A stretch of 12,450 bases of DNA from Candidatus Woesearchaeota archaeon (lineage in GTDB: Archaea; Nanobdellota; Nanobdellia; Woesearchaeales; SKIA01), in the NCBI GenBank assembly GCA_007116645.1, contig SKIA01000045.1:1-12450 (forward strand), written 5' to 3'. Position 1 is the stretch's first letter. Each line of letters starts with the position of its first letter. Both the position numbers and the translations under genes were made by a program. Below the pieces are notes generated by a model. The model was not told where the DNA came from and did not search any database. It saw only the letters and a list, made by a program, of their open reading frames with translations. Below are positions 6,340-11,956 of the stretch, piece by piece.

Positions 6340-6798
6340 TTATTCACGTGCAGTTGCGCGGATTTCTCCACGGTCTGTGAAGGTGTTTGCTCCTCGTGTG
6401 TACTGGATGCTGAATTCCCCTTGAAAGCGTGAGCCCTCATTGAGTGCCTCAGCACAGTTGAATTGCAATAATCCACTATTTGCACCGTTGGAAAGAGCAC
6501 CTACATCAATTGCTGAAGAGGTACATTGGTCTGATGTCAGCGAGATATTCACTGCGTCAATGTTATCTCCTAGGTTGTTGATGATTGCAAAGCGTACTTC
6601 ACTAGAAGCCGCGTCGCCTTCTTGCACTTTTAAGTCCACACAACTAAATCCTGCTGCTGCAGTACATCTGTCTGGTAAGAGACTTCCTGTACTGAAAACA
6701 CCAAAGTAGGCGAGCGCTCCGATCGCGGCTAGCACGACGAGAATAGCCCAACCATAGGTCATGAGGAACTCCATTGCTGCTTGTCCTTTTTTTAGCAT
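6340..6798 (-). CDS. Class III signal-peptide (type IV pilin-like) protein
   Basis: A 152-residue archaeal pilin-like protein. The N-terminus, MLKKGQAAMEFLMTYG, is the class III signal peptide. Prepilin peptidase would cut between Gly5 and Gln6, leaving Glu10 at mature position +5, the conserved pilin glutamate. A hydrophobic helix follows (about 12-34) that would form the filament core. The C-terminal head (about 40-152) looks beta-rich and has four cysteines (45, 53, 92, 115) that could form two disulfides. A strong GAGGTGA ribosome-binding site lies 9 bases before the ATG, consistent with high expression of a structural subunit. It sits just downstream of the secretion ATPase and platform genes, so it is a likely substrate or subunit of that machine. 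It has its own promoter and a strong terminator. Confidence 0.87.
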   Translation of the reverse strand: MLKKGQAAMEFLMTYGWAILVVLAAIGALAYFGVFSTGSLLPDRCTAAAGFSCVDLKVQEGDAASSEVRFAIINNLGDNIDAVNISLTSDQCTSSAIDVGALSNGANSGLLQFNCAEALNEGSRFQGEFSIQYTRGANTFTDRGEIRATARE

Positions 6799-6807
6799 AA
6801 TTTTTGT

Positions 6808-6814
6808 TCACCTC
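6808..6814 (-). promoter_or_regulatory. Strong Shine-Dalgarno site of the pilin-like gene
   Basis: On the minus strand this reads GAGGTGA, 9 bases before the ATG at 6798. It is one of the two best ribosome-binding sites in the window and suits an abundantly made subunit. Confidence 0.7.
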
Positions 6815-6820
6815 TAAAGT

Positions 6821-6832
6821 GGTTAGTTAACC
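6821..6832. repeat. Short inverted repeat near the pilin transcription start
   Basis: GGTTAGTTAACC is a 5-base inverted repeat (GGTTA/TAACC) around a 2-base centre. It lies between the likely TATA box (6850-6857) and the Shine-Dalgarno site, at about the predicted transcription start. It could be an operator or a small leader structure. A repeat this short can also occur by chance. Confidence 0.25.
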
Positions 6833-6849
6833 AGCTATGGCGCTTTGGC

Positions 6850-6857
6850 TTTAAATA
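6850..6857 (-). promoter_or_regulatory. Probable TATA box for the class III pilin-like gene
   Basis: On the minus strand this reads TATTTAAA. Its centre is about 55 bases before the ATG, giving a leader of roughly 30 bases that contains the strong Shine-Dalgarno site. The gene would thus be transcribed separately from the platform genes, as is common when a structural subunit must greatly outnumber its assembly machine. The remaining bases to 6896 hold only a small possible hairpin, TGTATA-CTAA-TATACA (6880-6895), just after the platform gene's stop. Confidence 0.45.
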
Positions 6858-6896
6858 AGTATTGGTTTTTGAGGCTTTTTGTATACTAATATACAC

Positions 6897-7994
6897 CTAA
6901 ATGACGGCTCCGAAGATAATTCCGAACAAAAACGAGGATAATGCGAACAGTATGAGCGAAACAAACATGAAGGTAGGAAGCAAGCGCAGCCCGTCAGTAA
7001 CTGATCCTTTACGAATCGTGCTGACAATCATCGCAGAAATAATACTTGTACCAATAAGCAAGACCACAGCAAAAATAGTAAAGTCGGAAAGCGCAACCAC
7101 GTCGCCTGAGACTTGAAAAAAACCCGCGTCATCAGGAACGTCCACGTCAGTAATGATGGTTTGAATGACCACTAAGAGTTGCCTTGAGAGGCCAAACAGT
7201 ACCGGCGCAGCAACAATTGATGCGAACGTGATAAAGATTGAGTATGTCATGACGTTTGCAGAAAGTTCTTGTTGCAAAATGCGCTGCTCAGTAATATCCG
7301 TTGATATCTTATGAAGCAAGTCAGCAATTTCTCCACCAGCAGCAACGCCCTCTAAGAGTAAGCTGATGCTTCTTTGCAAGACAGGGCTGTCATAGCGATT
7401 AGAAAAATCTCGTAACGCAGTTGAGAGCTCTTCGCCCGTTAATACACGCTTTGCGACGTCCTCGATTTCTTTTGCGAGCACCCCAAAACGTGGACGAACA
7501 GCATACCACAATGCGCGATCAATAGCCATTCCCGCACGAATATTTGCTGCTACGAGCTGCAAATAATCAGGAAGAACCGCTTCAAGCTCTTTTCTTCGCT
7601 TATGAATGCGCACGTCAAGAACAGAAGCAAACACCACCCAACATAAGAGCCACACCAACACAAATCCGAGCGTCCAAACGGTAAGAAGAACACTCACCAC
7701 ACCCCAAATCAGTGCGTTGTTGAGTGCAAACCAGGTGAGCAAGAAGACAGTGAAGATGCTGATGAGGATGAGTGCGACAAGAAACACGCGTTTTCGCACG
7801 ACTTCTTGTGAAGTCATAATGCCTGCTTTTGTTAAGAAACGACCCAGCAACCATCCAAGGCGCGTGCGCTTTTTCTTAATAACTGAAGTAGGCGAAAAAA
7901 GTTTTTTTTCAAGCTCTTTTCGTTCAGGGCTGACGCTCTGTTTGAGCTTGTCGAGCTTTTTTGCCAGTTTTGAAGGACTCTTTTTTTCTTTCAT
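6897..7994 (-). CDS. Type II/IV secretion platform protein, TadC/ArlJ family (second copy)
   Basis: A 365-residue integral membrane protein of the T2SSF/TadC family, the platform on which the secretion ATPase acts to assemble or extrude pilin subunits. The first 45 residues are very rich in Lys (MKEKKSPSKLAKKLDKLKQS) and cytoplasmic. Membrane segments lie at about 69-92, 95-125, 248-268, 305-325 and 339-362. The cytoplasmic T2SSF helical domain lies at about 135-245, with the family-like LPDYLQLVAANIRAGMAIDR (141-160) and LEGVAAGGEIADLLHKI (214-230). It begins 4 bases after the stop of the other platform gene and has no clear ribosome-binding site, so reinitiation is likely. It is longer than its neighbour because of the Lys-rich start and an extra C-terminal membrane pair. 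Confidence 0.9.
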   Translation of the reverse strand: MKEKKSPSKLAKKLDKLKQSVSPERKELEKKLFSPTSVIKKKRTRLGWLLGRFLTKAGIMTSQEVVRKRVFLVALILISIFTVFLLTWFALNNALIWGVVSVLLTVWTLGFVLVWLLCWVVFASVLDVRIHKRRKELEAVLPDYLQLVAANIRAGMAIDRALWYAVRPRFGVLAKEIEDVAKRVLTGEELSTALRDFSNRYDSPVLQRSISLLLEGVAAGGEIADLLHKISTDITEQRILQQELSANVMTYSIFITFASIVAAPVLFGLSRQLLVVIQTIITDVDVPDDAGFFQVSGDVVALSDFTIFAVVLLIGTSIISAMIVSTIRKGSVTDGLRLLPTFMFVSLILFALSSFLFGIIFGAVI

Positions 7995-7998
7995 ACAA

Positions 7999-8781
7999 TT
8001 AAAAGGATACGGGCGGTCGTTGCGAGCGAATCATCGCTAGGAACATGAACTGCATAAACATAAGCATGCCAGCCGCAGCTAACAGGAATACGAGCGAGAA
8101 CGTAAATCCAATAAACGTTGCCATTACAATAAGCATCGTAATACCAAGGCTTGGCAAAATAACTGCTATCATCATGTAAAACATTGCCAAGGGATTGAGC
8201 TTTCTTCCGTACTCAACAACAGCAATTTGTTGTTGGCGCACAACGTGTTCAACAGCAACTGATAAACTATCAGACACTTCTGAACCTGTGCGCAGACTGT
8301 TGAGTATTTGCCAAAACAACTTTCTAAGGCCGTCGCTGGGAAGATACTCGATTTGTTCGTTCATTGCTTGCTCAATGCTTGTTCCCAGATTTACCTTGTC
8401 AACAATCTCTTGAAAATATCTGCCGACAAACTCATAGTTTTTAGCAAGGTTTTGAAACGTGTCATAGAGCGGCACTCCCGACTCAAGCTCGATAATTAAG
8501 AATCGGCCTGCGTAGACGAGCTCGGAATCAACTTCTCTTGAGAGCTGCAAGATCTTCATATCCGCAAAATGCAAGAAGTACGCAAACAACAAAGGAAACG
8601 CAAATACCAATAACAAGACGGCAGGGCTTTGCACAAACAAAAACGCAACGATAATAAGCCCCACAGTAAGCATGAGAGCCGTCATCATAGTTTTCTTAAG
8701 ATAATACTCAGGAGTATCAGCAAGACGCGCTGTGCGCAACTTGTGCGGCAAATACGGCATTCGCCTTGAAAGCCACTTCAT
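7999..8781 (-). CDS. Type II/IV secretion platform protein, TadC/ArlJ family (first copy)
   Basis: A 260-residue membrane protein of the T2SSF family. Membrane segments lie at about 33-50, 53-70, 198-220 and 223-250. Between the pairs sits the cytoplasmic helical domain, with SREVDSELVYAGRFLIIELE (81-100), SGVPLYDTF (101-109) and SLRTGSEVSDSL (162-173), where TGxE-type turns are typical of the family. The start overlaps the ATPase stop as ATGA. A GAGGAGA site a few bases upstream (8785-8791) supports it and indicates tight coupling to the ATPase. It has roughly half the membrane segments of a long ArlJ-type platform. Together with the downstream longer copy it could form a heteromeric platform, as TadB/TadC do in bacteria. 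That analogy is inference. Confidence 0.88.
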   Translation of the reverse strand: MKWLSRRMPYLPHKLRTARLADTPEYYLKKTMMTALMLTVGLIIVAFLFVQSPAVLLLVFAFPLLFAYFLHFADMKILQLSREVDSELVYAGRFLIIELESGVPLYDTFQNLAKNYEFVGRYFQEIVDKVNLGTSIEQAMNEQIEYLPSDGLRKLFWQILNSLRTGSEVSDSLSVAVEHVVRQQQIAVVEYGRKLNPLAMFYMMIAVILPSLGITMLIVMATFIGFTFSLVFLLAAAGMLMFMQFMFLAMIRSQRPPVSF

Positions 8782-10406
8782 TGCTCTCCTCGCAGCCCAG
8801 GAAGGTGTTGACGTCTTTTTACGTGCGCCATGAGCGATTGCTTGTCAGTATAGTATTCTGCCATGACGCGACCAACACCGTCAACATCGCCAATATCTAA
8901 GTCAACTAAGTATTTGAGCACGGACTGTTTTTCTTTTAGATCCTTTTTAATATCGTTTCGAGACATCCCAGTGTAGAGCTCGATAGTTTTGAGCAAGCTC
9001 TTTGACGGATTAGCATCTTTGAGAACGTCCTTTTTTGCGTCGTACTGTTTGAGGACGTTGACGGTGGCGTCAGGCAATATCTCTGCTATCTGGAAGGTAC
9101 GACGCATACCGGTGCGGCGGTTTCTGAATTGCGTGATAAGCAGACTGATAGCAGGCAACATCGATTTAGGAACATCAATCGGGGCGTTTGTTAGACGATC
9201 AACTGTTTCTTGAGCGTTGTTTGCGTGAAACGTAGCATATACTGAGTGACCCGTGTGAATTGCTTCAAACAACGTTTCTGCTTCTTGTTTTCGACGAATC
9301 TCACCTACCAATATGCGGTCAGGACGCATACGCAAACTGTTGACTAATAGGTCTTGCATAGAGACTTGTCCTTTGCCTTCCGTGTTGGGCTGGCGCGTGT
9401 TGAGCGGGACCCAGTGCAGAAACGATGGCAAATGAAGTTCCCTGGTGTCTTCGATTGATAATACACGCTGGTTTGGAGGAATAAAACTTGCGAGCACGTT
9501 CATTGTAGAAGTCTTACCAGAAGCAGTTCCTCCCGTGACAAGCGCTGACATCTCGTACTGCATGGCAAGCCAAATAATGCTTGCTGCATCCACTGAGATA
9601 GTGTTTGACTTAAGGAATTTCGTAATAGTCCACGGGTCTTTTGAGAACTTACGAATAGTCATGGTGTTCCCACCAGTACTAATCGGAACAAGCGTTGCGT
9701 TCACACGATCACCACCCTCCAGGTGTGCGTCAAGAAGCGGGTTCATGACGGTGAATTGCCGGCCGACCTTTCGCGCAATAGACGTTGCGTAATGTTTTGT
9801 TTGATCATCGCTTGGAAGCTTAATTGTTGTTTTTAGCCATCCGTGACGCTTGTGATATACCCACACGGGGTCGTCAGAGCTGTTAATAACAATTTCTTCT
9901 AAGAGCTCATCAGCCATTAAGAGTTCAATGCTGCCAAGCCCCAAACTCTTTTGGATGAGATAGGTTGTGAGAAAGCCTTTAGTTTTTTCGTCAGACTCAG
10001 GAAAATATCTTTCGATCAAAATCTGAATGGTTTCTTTAAATCGCTCTTCAACAACGTTTGAGCGCTTCTCGTCAGTAATATCAACAATGCCTAAGTTTAC
10101 TTTTTCAATCAGGATGTTACGAATCTTTTCAAGAATGCTTTCTGTGGTTGGAGAGATATCACTGATAGAAACTTGGTATATCTTTACGTATTCACCAGAC
10201 ACTTTTTGTATCGTGATGGTTATTGGAATATCTTTTGAGTGATATCCATACGAGTCAATAACAGAAGGTTTTTTCGGAGCTGTTTTCTTTGCCGCTGGTT
10301 TACTGCTTTTCTTTGCAACCGTCTTAGCGCTTTTTTTAGCAGCCTTTTTTACTGATTTCTTCGCTACTGTTTTGCTCGCTTGTTTCTTAGTACTTTTCTT
10401 TGCCAC
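8778..10406 (-). CDS. Type II/IV secretion ATPase, TadA/ArlI/GspE family, with Lys-rich tail
   Basis: A 542-residue hexameric motor ATPase expected to drive pilus assembly or secretion at the cytoplasmic membrane. Motifs of the C-terminal domain are complete: Walker A TGGTASGKTS (291-300), Asp box SIEDTREL (317-324), Walker B RILVGEIR (364-371) and His box HTGHSVYATFHA (384-395). LRMRPDRILVGE is the family hallmark. The N-terminal domain (about 60-270) includes the segment GGDRVNATLVP. Unusually, residues 2-47 are a low-complexity tail of Lys, Ala, Ser and Thr with repeated AKK units, like histone H1 tails. The start is GTG, fixed by a GAGGTGA ribosome-binding site 4 bases upstream; there is no in-frame ATG upstream of the folded domain. 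It lies 22 bases after the winged-helix gene and overlaps the first platform gene by ATGA. Confidence 0.95.
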   Translation of the reverse strand: MAKKSTKKQASKTVAKKSVKKAAKKSAKTVAKKSSKPAAKKTAPKKPSVIDSYGYHSKDIPITITIQKVSGEYVKIYQVSISDISPTTESILEKIRNILIEKVNLGIVDITDEKRSNVVEERFKETIQILIERYFPESDEKTKGFLTTYLIQKSLGLGSIELLMADELLEEIVINSSDDPVWVYHKRHGWLKTTIKLPSDDQTKHYATSIARKVGRQFTVMNPLLDAHLEGGDRVNATLVPISTGGNTMTIRKFSKDPWTITKFLKSNTISVDAASIIWLAMQYEMSALVTGGTASGKTSTMNVLASFIPPNQRVLSIEDTRELHLPSFLHWVPLNTRQPNTEGKGQVSMQDLLVNSLRMRPDRILVGEIRRKQEAETLFEAIHTGHSVYATFHANNAQETVDRLTNAPIDVPKSMLPAISLLITQFRNRRTGMRRTFQIAEILPDATVNVLKQYDAKKDVLKDANPSKSLLKTIELYTGMSRNDIKKDLKEKQSVLKYLVDLDIGDVDGVGRVMAEYYTDKQSLMAHVKRRQHLPGLRGEQ

Positions 10407-10410
10407 TCAC

Positions 10411-10417
10411 TCACCTC
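10411..10417 (-). promoter_or_regulatory. Shine-Dalgarno site selecting the GTG start of the ATPase
   Basis: On the minus strand this reads GAGGTGA, 4 bases before the GTG at 10406. Three GTG triplets occur in this short stretch, but only the last is in frame. It places the Lys-rich tail inside the translated protein. Confidence 0.7.
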
Positions 10418-10428
10418 AAAGAGTTCTC

Positions 10429-11574
10429 TTATCCAAACACGTTGTGCATTGCGTCTTCAAGCTTTTTTCTGAGAGATGAACGCTTCTTATCGAGTTGTTC
10501 ATACTTTTTCTCAAGCTCTTTAATGTGGGAGGCCACATCTTTTCGTGACGCAACATCAAACGCGACAGCAGCTTTGCGCAAATCCTCAAGTTCTTTTTCT
10601 AAGTGCGCATAGTCTTTGTCAATGTTTTGAATAAGTGATTGTGCATCAAAGCGTTTTTTAAAGAACGCTTCAAACTCTTTTACTGCTTTCTTTCCTGCAG
10701 CAGCGTCTTCAGTAACAGCTTTTTTTGTTGTCGAAGCTTTTTTGAGGATTTCAGCTCGTAGTTCCTCAATTCGCTCTTCGTGGTCTTGGCGTGCTTGAGA
10801 CAGTGGTTCTAGCTGCTTTGTTTTGAGACCGAGCAAGTCTTTTTGTAAATCTTGTGCTTGCTTGTTAAGCTTGTCTAAGTGTTTTTCTGAAGCAGCCACT
10901 TCTCCTTCTTTTTCTCGAACAGTCTTTCTTGCTTCTTTGAGAAATGACTCTACTTCTTCTACTTTTTTTTCAAAGCGTTTTTCCAAGTCGTGAATTTCTT
11001 TTAGTCCTGATTTTCGTTTCTTTAGGGTTTGTGACTCAGAATCAATTTCTTTGAGTAAGCTTTCGTACCGTGACTGTTCATGATCTAAAGCAATAGCTGC
11101 TTGCGCAATGGTTTTGTGATAGGTATCAAGTTCTTTAGTAATGTCTTTGTCAACTTCTGCACGTAGTTTTTCGTACTTTTTAAGCTCGTCAAGTTCTTCT
11201 CGAACGTCATCGAGTTGTGAACCAACGGCTTTTTTGAGGGTGTCAAACTCTTGCTTAACATTTGCTACTCCTTGCTCGTCTTTTTGAATTCGCGAGAGTG
11301 CCGAATCAACTTTTCTTACGAAACCCTCTTTTTTAGTAACGTAATCTTTTGCTTTTTTCTCAACTTCAGCATCAGATAATTCTCGCTCTTTAAGATAGGT
11401 TTTTGAGAGGGAATACTCCATAGTTATGAGTTTTTCATCGCCTAGAAATTCTGCCCACTCAGTAACTAATAATTTGGATACTCCTAAGTCTTTTGCAGCT
11501 TGGTCAATACTGACTTTTTTCTTGTCAGCAATTAATGCCATGAGGCGATCAACCCCTGTCTCTATCCGTCCCAT
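10429..11574 (-). CDS. Winged-helix plus long coiled-coil protein of the pilus operon
   Basis: A protein of 381 residues from the ATG at 11574. Its first 50 or so residues look like a winged helix-turn-helix: GVDRLMALIADKKKVSIDQA, then AKDLGVSKLLVTEWAEFLG, then KLITMEYSL as the wing. From about residue 60 to the end it is almost entirely charged heptad-like coiled coil (Glu, Lys, Leu, Asp, Gln), with a break around the Ala/Lys-rich KKASTTKKAVTEDAAAGKKA. There is no membrane segment or signal peptide. An in-frame ATG at 11583 would add three residues, but AGAGGT directly abuts it with no spacer, whereas the ATG at 11574 is 9 bases away. It sits 22 bases before the secretion ATPase, suggesting a cytoplasmic structural or regulatory partner of the motor, loosely like the coiled-coil accessory proteins of archaella. 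I do not recognise a named family. Confidence 0.8.
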   Translation of the reverse strand: MGRIETGVDRLMALIADKKKVSIDQAAKDLGVSKLLVTEWAEFLGDEKLITMEYSLSKTYLKERELSDAEVEKKAKDYVTKKEGFVRKVDSALSRIQKDEQGVANVKQEFDTLKKAVGSQLDDVREELDELKKYEKLRAEVDKDITKELDTYHKTIAQAAIALDHEQSRYESLLKEIDSESQTLKKRKSGLKEIHDLEKRFEKKVEEVESFLKEARKTVREKEGEVAASEKHLDKLNKQAQDLQKDLLGLKTKQLEPLSQARQDHEERIEELRAEILKKASTTKKAVTEDAAAGKKAVKEFEAFFKKRFDAQSLIQNIDKDYAHLEKELEDLRKAAVAFDVASRKDVASHIKELEKKYEQLDKKRSSLRKKLEDAMHNVFG

Positions 11575-11583
11575 ACTATACAT

Positions 11584-11589
11584 ACCTCT
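11584..11589 (-). promoter_or_regulatory. Shine-Dalgarno site deciding the start of the winged-helix/coiled-coil gene
   Basis: On the minus strand this reads AGAGGT. It touches the ATG at 11583 and is 9 bases from the ATG at 11574, so the downstream ATG is the likely start on read-through mRNA coming from the DUF192 gene. Confidence 0.55.
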
Positions 11590-11598
11590 GAAACACGG

Positions 11599-11606
11599 TT
11601 TATATA
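11599..11606 (-). promoter_or_regulatory. TATA box inside the pilus operon
   Basis: On the minus strand this reads TATATAAA and overlaps the stop codon of the DUF192 gene. Its centre is about 28 bases before the ATG at 11574 and only about 20 before the ATG at 11583. It would give a leaderless transcript starting at the downstream ATG. It may be an internal promoter that lets the machine genes be expressed without the two upstream genes. Confidence 0.5.
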
Positions 11607-11956
11607 CGTTTGCTTTCCTTCCACGCTATCTCGTCGCCTACAGCGACTTTTGAGAATGCTGAGGCAGGGAGTTCAAGTAAGAAACAAGTATTTTTTATTC
11701 CTGCTATATGCGGCGTGAACGGTTTTACTAACCGTGATTGTAAGACTTTTTTGTTCTCGTCTAACCAGAGCACAGTGATTGTTTGAAAAACAAACAGATT
11801 TGTTACGTGCCACTTGCTTTTTCTAGGAAGCAAAAACACCCATCCGGTGTTGTTAAGTGTTTTTCGAAACATCAAGCCGAATGCTTGACGAAATAATCCT
11901 GTGATTAGCTTGGTGTTTTTTGTGAGTGTAGCGTTTTTTGTTTTATTGATTATCAT
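11600..11956 (-). CDS. DUF192 family protein
   Basis: A 118-residue protein resembling the DUF192 family. Recognisable parts in order are the start of the domain with FRQAFGLMFRKTL (22-34), WVFLLPRKSKWHVTNLFVFQ (39-58), the ITVLWLDENKKVLQSRLVKP stretch (60-79) and FLLELPASAF ending in VGDEI (92-109). The usual pattern is GLMFR, a hydrophobic strand, an 'LDxxxxVV' strand and a 'LELPAGxxxxxGD' end. Many DUF192 proteins are exported, but no obvious signal peptide is seen here. The family has no established biochemical function. Its start overlaps the stop of the upstream surface-type gene as ATGA, so the two are coupled. Its stop overlaps the TATA box before the winged-helix gene. Confidence 0.82.
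   Translation of the reverse strand: MIINKTKNATLTKNTKLITGLFRQAFGLMFRKTLNNTGWVFLLPRKSKWHVTNLFVFQTITVLWLDENKKVLQSRLVKPFTPHIAGIKNTCFLLELPASAFSKVAVGDEIAWKESKRI

Noticed and set aside
6880..6895. Small hairpin TGTATA-CTAA-TATACA after the second platform gene, considered as a terminator
   Set aside because: The stem is short and AT-only apart from one pair, and no T run follows on the minus strand, so termination there is not supported.
7606..8040. A 144-codon open frame on the + strand opposite the two platform genes
   Set aside because: It lies antisense to the longer platform gene and overlaps the start of that gene and the end of the other, both of which have clear T2SSF features. Its translation is rich in Arg, Ser and Thr with no domain pattern.
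9445..9792. A 115-codon open frame on the + strand inside the secretion ATPase
   Set aside because: It is antisense to the Walker A region of a highly conserved ATPase. It has no ribosome-binding site or promoter and reads as shadow sequence.
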